A DNA stretch of 9,378 bases from an uncultured Acidobacteriota bacterium (GCA_913043805.1 CAJWMX010000075.1:1-9378), one strand, 5' to 3'; shown: positions 1-7,330, counted from the stretch's first letter. The notes: generated by a model from the sequence alone, not told the origin. Numbers and translations: made by a program.

Positions 1-1468
1 GTTCCTTGCCGGTGCCCTGATCCTTGGCCGAGACGTTCACGATGCCGTTGGCGTCGATGTCGAACGTCACCTCGATTTGCGGCATGCCCCGGGGTGCCGG
101 CGGAATACCGTCCAGCTTGAACTTGCCGAGCGTGCGGTTGTCGCGCGCCATCGGCCGCTCACCCTGAAGCACGTGCACCTCGACGCTGGTCTGGCTGTCG
201 GCCGCCGTCGAGAAGGTCTCAGCCTTCTTGGCCGGGATGGTCGTGTTCCGATCGATCAGGGTGGTCATCACGCCTCCCAGGGTCTCGATCCCCAGCGAGA
301 GCGGCGTCACGTCCAGCAGCAGCAGGTCCTTGACCTCGCCCGCCAGCACGCCAGCCTGCAAGGCGGCGCCCACCGCGACAACCTCGTCCGGATTGACCCC
401 CTTGTGGGGGTCCTTACCGAAGAGCTCTTTCACGATCGCCTGCACCCGGGGCACCCGGGTCGACCCGCCGACCATGACCACCTCGTCGATTTGCGAGGCG
501 TCGAGACCGGCGTCCGACAGCGCGCGCTTGACCGGCTCGACGGTCTTCTGCAGCAACTCCTCGACGAGCTGCTCGAACTTCGACCGGCTGAGCGTCATCG
601 CCAGGTGCTTGGGTCCTGACTGGTCCGCGGTGACGAACGGCAGGTTGATCTCGGTCTCGACCACGGTCGAGAGCTCCATCTTGGCTTTCTCCGCCGCCTC
701 CTTCAGCCGCTGGAGCGCCATCCGATCCTTGCGCAGGTCGATGCCGTCGCTCTTGAGGAACTCCTCGGCGATCCACTCGATGATGCGCTGGTCCAGGTTA
801 TCGCCACCCAGATGGGTGTCGCCGTTGGTCGATTTCACCTCGACCACGCCCTCGCCCACCTCCAGGATGGAGATGTCGAAGGTGCCACCGCCGAAGTCGT
901 AGACGGCGATCGTCTCGTCCTGCTTCTTGTCCAGTCCGTAGGCCAGGGCCGCCGCGGTCGGCTCGTTGACGATCCGCAGCACTTCCAGCCCGGCGATCTG
1001 GCCGGCGTCCTTGGTGGCCTGACGCTGGGCGTCATTGAAGTAGGCAGGTACCGTGATCACCGCCTGCGCCACCGACTGCCCCAGGTACTCTTCAGCCGCC
1101 TCCTTCAACTTCTGGAGGATCATCGCGGAGATCTCCGGGGGCGAAGATTCCTTGCCTCCCGCATTGACCCGCGCATCCCCGTTCGAGGCCTTCACCACCT
1201 CGTAGGGGACCATCTTCATCTCTTCATTGACCTCGCCGTACTTTCGGCCCATGAAGCGCTTGATCGAGAAGACCGTATTCTCGGGATTCGTGACCGCCTG
1301 CCGTTTGGCCACCTGACCTACCAAGCGCTCGCCCGACTTGGCGAAGGCGACAATCGAGGGGGTAAGCCGGTTGCCCTCCGGATTGGTCACCACCTGTGGT
1401 TCTCCGCCTTCCATGACCGCGACAACGGAGTTCGTCGTACCCAGATCAATTCCGATTACCTTACCCAT
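1..1468 (-). CDS. dnaK: Molecular chaperone DnaK (Hsp70), 3' end cut by the window edge
   Basis: ATP-driven cytoplasmic chaperone that binds exposed hydrophobic segments with DnaJ and GrpE as partners. My reading of the minus strand gives 489 uninterrupted residues beginning MGKVIGIDLGTTNS, the Hsp70 phosphate-1 loop. Further family signatures are IKRFMGR near residue 69, NEPTAAALAYG at 168-178, DFGGGTFD at 191-198 and VMVGGSTRVP at 331-340. The interdomain linker DLLLLDVTPL lies at 381-390, followed by the beta part of the substrate-binding domain. Full-length DnaK has about 640 residues, so the helical lid and C-terminal tail lie beyond the left edge. The ATG at 1466-1468 is preceded by AGGA at 1478-1481 with a 9-base spacer. 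No frameshift or missing motif is seen. It is transcribed divergently from the PBP gene, and grpE and dnaJ are not visible here. Identity is essentially certain. Confidence 0.98.
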   Translation of the reverse strand, partial: MGKVIGIDLGTTNSVVAVMEGGEPQVVTNPEGNRLTPSIVAFAKSGERLVGQVAKRQAVTNPENTVFSIKRFMGRKYGEVNEEMKMVPYEVVKASNGDARVNAGGKESSPPEISAMILQKLKEAAEEYLGQSVAQAVITVPAYFNDAQRQATKDAGQIAGLEVLRIVNEPTAAALAYGLDKKQDETIAVYDFGGGTFDISILEVGEGVVEVKSTNGDTHLGGDNLDQRIIEWIAEEFLKSDGIDLRKDRMALQRLKEAAEKAKMELSTVVETEINLPFVTADQSGPKHLAMTLSRSKFEQLVEELLQKTVEPVKRALSDAGLDASQIDEVVMVGGSTRVPRVQAIVKELFGKDPHKGVNPDEVVAVGAALQAGVLAGEVKDLLLLDVTPLSLGIETLGGVMTTLIDRNTTIPAKKAETFSTAADSQTSVEVHVLQGERPMARDNRTLGKFKLDGIPPAPRGMPQIEVTFDIDANGIVNVSAKDQGTGKE

Positions 1469-1499
1469 AACACCATGTCCTGTAATAAGTTGACGTCCA

Positions 1500-1521
1500 T
1501 CACCCTATGGGTGAGATCTCA
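1500..1521. promoter_or_regulatory. Overlapping dyads in the dnaK 5' leader (possible operator or RNA hairpin)
   Basis: TCACCC (1500-1505), the loop TAT, and GGGTGA (1509-1514) form a perfect 6-bp inverted repeat. Overlapping it, TGAGATCTCA (1512-1521) is a perfect 10-bp palindrome. Both lie downstream of the likely dnaK transcription start, so they could be a repressor operator or alternative hairpins in the mRNA leader. The hairpin ends about 32 bases before the dnaK start codon. The dyads are directly visible; their function is inferred. Confidence 0.4.
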
Positions 1522-1540
1522 TCTATCTAATAACTTTAAG

Positions 1541-1569
1541 AGTATATAATATGAGTCATTTATTGTAAA
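1541..1569 (-). promoter_or_regulatory. Probable sigma70-type promoter of dnaK
   Basis: Reading toward dnaK, a -35 hexamer TTTACA (1569-1564) and a -10 hexamer TATACT (1546-1541) are separated by exactly 17 bases. Each hexamer has one mismatch to the TTGACA/TATAAT consensus. Initiation would fall near 1534, giving a leader of about 66 bases. The promoter lies in the only AT-rich stretch of the window. The 17-base spacer contains the 9-base dyad ATGAGTCAT (1551-1559). No CIRCE (HrcA) element and no well-spaced sigma32-type pair was found by eye. The call rests on pattern matching only. Confidence 0.65.
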
Positions 1570-1641
1570 CAACATACCACGCTGGAGCGGCCAGACGCCT
1601 CGCCCGGGCGGCAATTTCTGCCACCCGTAATCGACGGGGAC

Positions 1642-1650
1642 TGCTAAAAT
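1642..1650 (+). promoter_or_regulatory. Possible extended -10 promoter element for the PBP gene
   Basis: TGCTAAAAT matches the extended -10 form TGnTATAAT with one mismatch. It lies just upstream of the PBP ribosome binding site. There is no recognisable -35 hexamer at the usual distance. Initiation would fall near 1657, leaving a leader of only about 15 bases. An alternative TATAAT at 1545-1550 on the same strand would give a leader of more than 100 bases, but it also lacks a -35 partner and overlaps the dnaK promoter. Confidence 0.35.
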
Positions 1651-1659
1651 AGAGTGCGG

Positions 1660-1665
1660 AAGGAG
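1660..1665 (+). promoter_or_regulatory. Ribosome binding site of the PBP gene
   Basis: AAGGAG sits 4 bases before the first GTG (1670) and 7 bases before the second GTG (1673). The 7-base spacing is closer to optimal, so translation may begin at 1673. The nearby ATG at 1668 is in a different frame. Confidence 0.65.
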
Positions 1666-1669
1666 CCAT

Positions 1670-3946
1670 GTGGTGCAACCCACCAACCGATTCGTAAAAC
1701 AGGCTCGGCTCGTCTTCTTGCTGGTCGTGGCAGCGCTCGCTGGCGGGGTCAGCGGGGTGATCTTCGCCTACGCGCCGGATCTGTCGGCAGTGTCGACCCT
1801 CGACGACTACGCCCCCTCCACGATCACTCGCGTCTATGCGACTGGCGGGGAGGAGATCGGGCAGTTCGCGACCGAACGCCGGGTCATCATCGGCTACGAC
1901 GAGATCCCCGAGGTGCTGAGACAGGCGCTCATCTCTTCGGAGGACGCCAACTTCTTCAACCACTTCGGTTTCGACCTGCGCCGGCTCGGCATCACCGCCG
2001 TGGAGAATGTCCTCAAATGGCGCCGTCGCGGCGGGAGCACGCTCACGATGCAGCTCGCCCGCCATGTGTCGCTGGACGGCGCCGACCCGCTGGGCATCGA
2101 GAAATACTGGAGCCGCAAGGTCAACGAAGCGATTCTCACCATCCAGATCGAGAAGCGCTACACGAAGCGGGAGATCCTGACCCTGTACTGCAACCAGATG
2201 TATCTGGGCAGCGGGGCCCACGGGGTCGAGGCCGCCGCACGGCTCTACTTCGGCAAGCCGGCGATCGACTTGACGCTGCCCGAAGCGGCGCTCATCGCTG
2301 GCATCTTCCAGACACCGTCGCGACAGAGCCCGCTGGTGAATCCCGACCTCGCGGTGGAACGGCGTAACTACGTGCTGACCCAGATGGCCGAGAACGGCTT
2401 CATCAGCGCGGACGAAGCCACGACGGCGATTTCGAGCGAACTGGTGCTGGCCGAGCGAACGCCCGGACGCCAGCAGGTCGCCCCCTACTTCGTGGAAGAG
2501 GTCCGCCAGCATCTCGAGGCGGAGTACGGCGCCCGAGCGCTCTACGAGGACGGCCTGGAGGTGCACACGACGCTCGACGCGTCGATGCAGGCCGCGGCCA
2601 ACGTCGCCGTCGAGCGCCAGCTGCGGATCCTGGACAAGCGGCACGGCTACCGCGCCCCGACCGAGAACGTGCTCGAAGACGATGAGACGCTCGAGGAGTA
2701 TCGCCACTCGCGATGGCGCTACGGGATGGCGGTCGACGACATCGTGCCGGCCCTGGTCACCGGCACCGAGAACGGCGCCATCCAGGCCCGGGTGGGCGAG
2801 TACACGACCAGCATCCCGCGAGCCGGCTTCGGCTGGACGCGCCGCCGCACGGCGGACGAGTTGGTGTCACCAGGCGACCTGATCGAGGTGAAGATTACCG
2901 CGCTCGACGACGCCGCCAAGCAGCTGACGAGTGAGCTCGAGCAGGAACCCGAGGTCGAAGCCTCCCTGATCGCGATCGACAACCGGACCGGCCGCACACT
3001 CGCGATGGTGGGCGGCTACAGCTTCAACCGGAGCAAATTCAACCGGGCGACCCAGGCGCAGCGCCAGCTGGGATCACTCTTCAAGGGCATCGTGTTCGCG
3101 GCCGCCATCGATCGTGGCTACACACCCTCGTCGATCATCATGGACGAGGAGGTCTGCTTCGACCCCGGCCCCGAACAGGAGCCGTACTGCCCGGAGAACT
3201 ACAAGAACGAGTTCCTGGGACCTGTGACGCTGCGGCACGCCTTCGAACGCTCGATCAACGTCCCGGCGGTGCAGTTGATGGCCGAGATGGGGCCCGAGGC
3301 GGTCGTGGCCTATGCCCCCAAGTTCGGCTTCACCTCAGAGGTGCCCCCGTACCTTTCGGTGGCGCTCGGTGCGGCGGAGACCACCCTCGAAGAGATCACC
3401 AGCGCCTTCTCCGTGTTCCCGAACCGTGGGGTTCGGATGTCGCCATTCCAGATCACGCGTATCACCGACCGCACCGGCAAGCTGCTGGAGGAGAACCAAC
3501 CCGAGGGTCAGGACGCGATCCCGGCCGACACCGCCTACGTGATGCTGAACGTGCTGCGTGGCGTCGTGGACCGAGGCACCGGTCAGGGCGCACGCCAGCT
3601 CCGATGGCCGCTCGGTGGTAAGACAGGAACGGTGGATGACTTCACCGATGGGTGGTTCGTCGGGTTCGACCCCAACATCACCGTCGGCGTCTGGGTCGGC
3701 TTCGACGTGAAGCGCTCGCTCGGCAACGGTCAGGACGGCGCGTCGGTGGCGCTACCGATCTGGCGCGAGTTCATGCGCGCCTACATCGAGGACCGCCCGA
3801 CGCCTGACGGCTTCGTCCCGCCCAACAACATCGTCTTCCAGACGGTGGACCGGACTACAGGCGAGATAGCCGAGCCCTGGGCCACCAACGCCATCCAGGA
3901 AGCGTTCGTCTCCGGCACGCAACCCGGCTCCAGGTTTGAGAGGTAG
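1670..3946 (+). CDS. Class A penicillin-binding protein (PBP1A-like transglycosylase/transpeptidase)
   Basis: Bifunctional inner-membrane enzyme that polymerises lipid II into glycan strands and cross-links the stem peptides. The 758 residues begin with a short cytoplasmic end and one membrane anchor (about 14-34). The glycosyltransferase family 51 domain (about 65-245) has catalytic Glu91 in EDANFFNHFG, the GGSTLTMQLAR motif (121-131) and Glu153 in KVNEAILTIQIEKRYT. A linker and OB-like insert follow (about 330-425). The transpeptidase domain (about 430-705) has SLFK (Ser469 nucleophile, Lys472), SIN (528-530) and KTGT (651-654). Length and order are normal for the family. The residues around the nucleophile read QLGSLFKG, where the family usually has a proline before the GS. 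The start is GTG at 1670 or, with better ribosome binding site spacing, GTG at 1673. It is divergent from dnaK and convergent with prfB. Whether it is the 1A, 1B or 1C type cannot be settled by eye; 1A is the best fit. Confidence 0.95.
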   Translation: MVQPTNRFVKQARLVFLLVVAALAGGVSGVIFAYAPDLSAVSTLDDYAPSTITRVYATGGEEIGQFATERRVIIGYDEIPEVLRQALISSEDANFFNHFGFDLRRLGITAVENVLKWRRRGGSTLTMQLARHVSLDGADPLGIEKYWSRKVNEAILTIQIEKRYTKREILTLYCNQMYLGSGAHGVEAAARLYFGKPAIDLTLPEAALIAGIFQTPSRQSPLVNPDLAVERRNYVLTQMAENGFISADEATTAISSELVLAERTPGRQQVAPYFVEEVRQHLEAEYGARALYEDGLEVHTTLDASMQAAANVAVERQLRILDKRHGYRAPTENVLEDDETLEEYRHSRWRYGMAVDDIVPALVTGTENGAIQARVGEYTTSIPRAGFGWTRRRTADELVSPGDLIEVKITALDDAAKQLTSELEQEPEVEASLIAIDNRTGRTLAMVGGYSFNRSKFNRATQAQRQLGSLFKGIVFAAAIDRGYTPSSIIMDEEVCFDPGPEQEPYCPENYKNEFLGPVTLRHAFERSINVPAVQLMAEMGPEAVVAYAPKFGFTSEVPPYLSVALGAAETTLEEITSAFSVFPNRGVRMSPFQITRITDRTGKLLEENQPEGQDAIPADTAYVMLNVLRGVVDRGTGQGARQLRWPLGGKTGTVDDFTDGWFVGFDPNITVGVWVGFDVKRSLGNGQDGASVALPIWREFMRAYIEDRPTPDGFVPPNNIVFQTVDRTTGEIAEPWATNAIQEAFVSGTQPGSRFER

Positions 3947-3968
3947 GGCAAGCCCTCCTGTCTCCTGA

Positions 3969-5088
3969 CTACTCAGGCGAAGGCTGACCTCCAGCCTTCG
4001 CCATCAAGTACGCCTTGATGAAGGGGTCGAAGTCGCCGTCGAGCACTCGCTCGACATTGCCGGTCTCCATCTGCGTCCGCAGGTCCTTCACCATCTGGTA
4101 GGGGTGTAGCACATAGTTCCGGATCTGGCTCCCGAAGTCGATCGCCTTCTTCTCGCCGCCGATCGCTTCGAGTTGGGCTTGCTGCTCCTGCAGCTTCTTG
4201 TCGTAGAGCTTTGCCTTGAGCACCTTCATCGCGGCATCGCGATTCCGGTGCTGTGACCGCTCGTTCTGGCAGGAGACGACGATGTTGGTGGGCAGGTGCG
4301 TGATTCGCACCGCCGAGTCGGTCACGTTGACGTGCTGCCCGCCTGCTCCACTCGAACGGTAGGTGTCAATCCGCAGATCCTTCTCGTCGACCTCGATATC
4401 GACATCGTCCGGCAACTCGGGCCACACATAGACAGAGGCGAAGGAGGTGTGTCGGCGCGATGCCTGGTCGAAGGGCGAGATCCGCACCAGCCGGTGCACG
4501 CCCGCCTCGGCCAGCAGCAGGCCGTAGGCGAAATCGCCCGCCACGGTGATAGTCGCGGCCTTGACGCCCGCCTCGTCACCAGGCTGCCACTCGATGATCT
4601 CGGCCTTGAACTCTCGACGCTCGGCCCACCTGAGGTAGGCGCGCGCCAGCATCTCGGCCCAGTCCTGCGATTCAGTGCCGCCGGCGCCGGGATGAATGGT
4701 GAGGATGGCGTTCTTGTCGTCGTGCTCGCCGCCGAGCATCTTCTTGACCTCGCCCGCCTCCACCTCCGAGGTCAGCGCGTCGAGGCCCGCCTGCAAGTCG
4801 TCCCCGACATCCTCGCCCTGCGACGCCCAGTCGACGAGCACCTCCAGGTCGCCCGCCTTCTGACGCAGCGATTCGGCGAGGTCGTGGTCCTCCTGCAGCC
4901 GCCGACGCCGACGCAGCATCTGCTGCGCCAGCTCCGGTTCCTTCCAGAAGCCGGCCGCCGCGGCCTGTTGTTCGAGCGCGGCGAGCTCTTTCACCGCTTC
5001 TGGGGTGTCAAAGATAGCCGCGCAGCGCGGTCGACCGCTCAACCAACTGTTCGTAACGCCGAATCTGCGCTTCAAGCTCGACTGCCAT
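3969..5088 (-). CDS. prfB: Peptide chain release factor 2 (RF2), expressed by programmed +1 frameshift
   Basis: RF2 recognises UGA and UAA stop codons and triggers peptide release. The gene is split between two frames. A 26-codon leader (start ATG 5086-5088) ends ERSTALRGYL and meets an in-frame TGA at 5008-5010. Reading CTT (5011-5013), skipping T5010 and resuming at GAC (5009-5007) continues as DTPEAVKELAALEQQ. The intact product is 372 residues, close to the family's usual 365 or so. In that numbering, the stop-codon recognition tripeptide SPF is at 204-206 and the catalytic GGQ is at 249-251, within SSGAGGQHVN. The residue equivalent to E. coli RF2 position 246 is Ser. A GAGGAG ribosome binding site (5099-5104) lies 10 bases before the start. 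The apparent single-frame start at ATG 5075 is an artefact, because its first 22 residues are out of frame. lnt ends 38 bases upstream, which suggests co-transcription. The stop codon is TAG, which RF1, not RF2, reads. Confidence 0.95.
3976..4002. terminator. Perfect 11-bp hairpin at the prfB 3' end, possible convergent terminator
   Basis: GGCGAAGGCTG (3976-3986) and CAGCCTTCGCC (3992-4002) form an exact inverted repeat around a 5-base loop. It lies inside the last codons of prfB (encoding about AKAGGQPS) and 29 bases after the PBP stop. Neither strand shows a T-run after the stem, so it is not a textbook intrinsic terminator. It could stabilise 3' ends or block readthrough between the two convergent genes. 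The structure is certain from the sequence; the terminator role is a guess. Confidence 0.45.
5007..5022 (-). promoter_or_regulatory. RF2 programmed +1 frameshift site
   Basis: The minus strand reads CGC GGC TAT CTT TGA C, the conserved slip sequence in which the CTT-decoding tRNA moves forward by one base at the poorly terminated UGA-C. Low RF2 favours slipping and so raises RF2, which is an autoregulatory loop known from E. coli and most bacteria. In E. coli a Shine-Dalgarno-like AGGGGG directly precedes TATCTTTGAC. Here that position reads CGCGGC, a much weaker match to the 16S anti-Shine-Dalgarno sequence. Confidence 0.93.
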
Positions 5089-5126
5089 CGCTTCGATGCT
5101 CCTCTTCTCGTGAAACCGGTGGTGCT

Positions 5127-6659
5127 CTACCAACGGCCCGTCCAGACGCCGACCGACGCGGTCAGGGTCACGAACAGGCACAGGTAGGCTAGCAGATCGC
5201 CGATGCGGCCATAGACGGTCAACTCGTCGATCAGGCGCACCTCTTCGTTCAAGACCGTGGTCTCGAACAACGCGCTTCGGGCGAGCACCCGGCCATACGG
5301 GTCGACGACGCCGCTGATGCCGGTATTCGCCGCGCGGACCAGATAGCGCCCCTGCTCGATTGCGCGCATGGTCGCCTGCTGAAAGTGCTGGTGCGGCGCG
5401 GCCGACCGCCCGTACCACGCGTCGTTCGTGATTGTGGTGAGCAGCTGACTCCCGTCGCGGACGAAGCTGCGCACCAACGCCGGGTAGATAATCTCATAGC
5501 AGATGGCGGTGCTTGTGAGATGCGATCCGATCGGCAGGGTCACGGGGCCCGTCCCTGGGCTGAATGGCACGATCGACTCGACCAGCGGCTGGGCAAAGAA
5601 CAGCAGCGAGGACAGCGGCACGTATTCGCCGAACGGCACCAGATGCCGCTTATGATAGACGGCGGTGGTGTCTCCATCCGGCCCGACGGTGAACGCGGCG
5701 TTGAAGAGACGTACGACCGTGTCCTGCCGTCGCTGGGTGCTGCCGAACAGCAGATGCGCGCCGGTGTCTCGCGCCAGTTGCCGGACCGCCTCGCCGCCCG
5801 GGTGCTCTTCGAAGCCGAACGGCGTCGCCGATTCCGGCCAGACGATCAACTCGGCGCCATCGCGCGCCGTGTCCCGTCTCAGCGACAGATAGCGTTCGAG
5901 AATCGAGGCACGAAGCGCCGGATCCCACTTCTGTTCCTGCGCGATGTTGCCCTGCACGAGACCGACCTGGAGCGGCGTGCCGACATCCACCAGCCGGTTG
6001 TCAGCCAGGCGGACGGCGCCAAAGACGAGGACCGCGGCGACCACGCCCACCGTCGCCAGCACCGGTGTCCTCGCCGTGCGCCACGACGCGACCAGGGCCA
6101 GCGCGAGGGCGCTGTTGACCAGCACCACCAGCAGCGTCACCCCGTGGACGCCGAAGAGGCTGGCCAGCTGGGCCACCGGGAGCACGCCGGTCTGGCTATA
6201 GCCGAGCAGCTCCCACGGGAACCCGCCAAGGACCCAGAGCCGCCCCAGCTCCGTGGTCAGCCAGACCGGTGCGGCCGCCATGAGGGCCGGAGGGCCGAAC
6301 CGTCGCAGCAGCAACGCGGTCATCGCGGCCCACGCGGCCGGGAACGTGGCCAGGTAGAGGACGAGCAGACCGTTCAGCACCACCGCCAAAGGACGGGGGA
6401 TGCCGCCGAACTGCATCATGACCTGCGTGAGCCAGGGCAGGATGCCGGCAAAGTGCACCAGCCCGGCGACAAGACCGGCACGGAACGCCAGCCGGGGCGG
6501 CGCGCCAGCGGCCATCGTCACCAGCAGCGGCACGAGGGCCACCCAGGCCGCCAGCGGATGTCCCCAGGTTGGGAAACTCAGGACGAGCAGGGCGCCAGAC
6601 AGCGCGCCGCTCAGCAGCAGGCGCGAAGCAGGGAACGTGGCGGGCGAATCCGGAGACAC
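5127..6659 (-). CDS. lnt: Apolipoprotein N-acyltransferase
   Basis: Polytopic inner-membrane enzyme that transfers an acyl chain from a phospholipid to the N-terminal cysteine of diacylated lipoproteins, the last step of lipoprotein maturation in diderm bacteria. The 510 residues match the family's usual length. Residues 1-220 hold the hydrophobic helices. The nitrilase-type domain (about 228-475) contains the Glu-Lys-Cys triad: Glu276 in WPESATP, Lys337 in YHKRHLVPFGEYVP and Cys387 in AICYEIIYP. The motif NDAWYG (412-417) is also present. A final membrane segment lies at about 485-505. The start is GTG at 6657-6659. It has no clear Shine-Dalgarno sequence and sits inside a 12-bp palindrome, so translation may be coupled to the SPOR gene that ends 20 bases upstream. 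prfB follows 38 bases after its TAG stop. The antisense strand has a long open frame of Arg/Gln/His-rich character that I regard as a GC-composition shadow. Confidence 0.96.
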   Translation of the reverse strand: MSPDSPATFPASRLLLSGALSGALLVLSFPTWGHPLAAWVALVPLLVTMAAGAPPRLAFRAGLVAGLVHFAGILPWLTQVMMQFGGIPRPLAVVLNGLLVLYLATFPAAWAAMTALLLRRFGPPALMAAAPVWLTTELGRLWVLGGFPWELLGYSQTGVLPVAQLASLFGVHGVTLLVVLVNSALALALVASWRTARTPVLATVGVVAAVLVFGAVRLADNRLVDVGTPLQVGLVQGNIAQEQKWDPALRASILERYLSLRRDTARDGAELIVWPESATPFGFEEHPGGEAVRQLARDTGAHLLFGSTQRRQDTVVRLFNAAFTVGPDGDTTAVYHKRHLVPFGEYVPLSSLLFFAQPLVESIVPFSPGTGPVTLPIGSHLTSTAICYEIIYPALVRSFVRDGSQLLTTITNDAWYGRSAAPHQHFQQATMRAIEQGRYLVRAANTGISGVVDPYGRVLARSALFETTVLNEEVRLIDELTVYGRIGDLLAYLCLFVTLTASVGVWTGRW

Positions 6660-6666
6660 GCGTGTC
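6655..6666. repeat. 12-bp perfect palindrome over the lnt start codon
   Basis: GACACGCGTGTC reads the same on both strands and includes the lnt GTG start codon (6657-6659). In RNA it could only fold as a very small hairpin, so a protein-binding or chance origin is as likely as a structural role. A dyad of this length can occur by chance in GC-rich DNA. Confidence 0.4.
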
Positions 6667-6679
6667 AGACGCGAAACGC

Positions 6680-7330
6680 TCAGGGCTGGATGACCCAGGG
6701 CGTGAACGCCTCCTCGGTTTCCAGACGCTCCTTGATCCGATCCGCCTCGGTGGAATCCTCGAACGGACCGACCTGGACCCGGAACACGCCCACTGACTCG
6801 CCATCGGCCGGCGCCACGACCACGGCCGGATACCCCGCGCCGATGAGCCGATCGGCAACCGCCCGGGCTTCGCCCGGATCACGCAGCGCCGTCACCTGCA
6901 CCATGTAGCCAGTCTCCTCGGGCGCCGGAGGCGGCGGCGCCGGCGGATCGGGAAGGGTCTCGGGCACTGGAGGGGGGGCGGACTGCACCTCGGCGTCGCC
7001 CAAGACGTCCTGCAGCTCGGCGGTCTCGGTCTCCGACGGCGCGGACGCCCGCGGGGCAGGCGCCGGCACCGGCTCGGTCAGTTCATCGTGATACGACAGG
7101 CCCTCGAGCGGGGACGAGCCGTCCGGGGCGGCGACGTCACCGTCAAACAGCGCCGCGTCGGTCACGCTCGACCGAACGGGGTCGCCCGCGCCCATCCGCT
7201 GGGCCGGCAGGCCGCGCCCGACGAGCACGCCACACAGGAACACGATGACGGCGACGACCGTCGCCATCATCGCGACGAACACCAGCTGCTTGGCGCTCGG
7301 TGGCGCCTCAGTCTGACCGCTGTTCGCCAT
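6680..7330 (-). CDS. SPOR-domain membrane protein
   Basis: Probable bitopic inner-membrane protein whose periplasmic SPOR domain binds denuded glycan strands of septal peptidoglycan. From the upstream GTG at 7342 it has 220 residues. From the ATG at 7330, used here, it has 216. In the longer numbering there is a short cytoplasmic end, a membrane helix (about 20-43), and an acidic linker rich in Pro and Ala (about 50-144, with a PPAPPPPAPE run near 133-142). A C-terminal SPOR domain follows (about 145-218; GYMVQVTALRD, then FRVQVGPFEDSTEADRIKERL). This layout resembles FtsN and DedD, but the match is to the domain and not to either named protein. Neither start has a strong Shine-Dalgarno sequence. 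Both lie inside the end of the slipin gene (23 or 35 bases of overlap), so translational coupling is likely. lnt begins 20 bases after its TGA. Confidence 0.85.
   Translation of the reverse strand: MANSGQTEAPPSAKQLVFVAMMATVVAVIVFLCGVLVGRGLPAQRMGAGDPVRSSVTDAALFDGDVAAPDGSSPLEGLSYHDELTEPVPAPAPRASAPSETETAELQDVLGDAEVQSAPPPVPETLPDPPAPPPPAPEETGYMVQVTALRDPGEARAVADRLIGAGYPAVVVAPADGESVGVFRVQVGPFEDSTEADRIKERLETEEAFTPWVIQP

Noticed and set aside
77..1549. Three long plus-strand open frames antisense to dnaK
   Set aside because: They mirror conserved dnaK codons and have no family resemblance. Antisense frames over dnaK are a known annotation artefact.
1642..1657. Possible CIRCE-like half site (GCTAA and GAGTGC motifs)
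   Set aside because: The pieces are in the wrong order and spacing, and there is no TTAGCACTC partner, so it is not an HrcA operator.
1556..2707. Minus-strand frame of 383 codons opposite the PBP gene
   Set aside because: It is the shadow of the glycosyltransferase region. The plus strand has all expected PBP motifs in order.
3969..5075. prfB as a single-frame gene starting at ATG 5075
   Set aside because: The first 22 residues are the +1 frame reading of the leader and have no RF2 similarity. The real N-terminus is in the other frame, joined at the slip site.
4296..5192. Plus-strand frame of 298 codons opposite prfB
   Set aside because: It is a shadow of RF2 coding sequence and has no recognisable domain.
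5385..6908. Plus-strand open frame of about 507 codons antisense to lnt and part of the SPOR gene
   Set aside because: Its product is a low-complexity mixture rich in Arg, Gln, His and Gly, with no recognisable domain. The opposite strand has a complete Lnt with its catalytic triad. Long antisense frames are expected in GC-rich coding DNA.
6926..6975. GC-rich repetitive stretch that looks like a tandem repeat
   Set aside because: It is the codon pattern of the Pro/Ala-rich linker in the SPOR protein, with no regular repeat unit.
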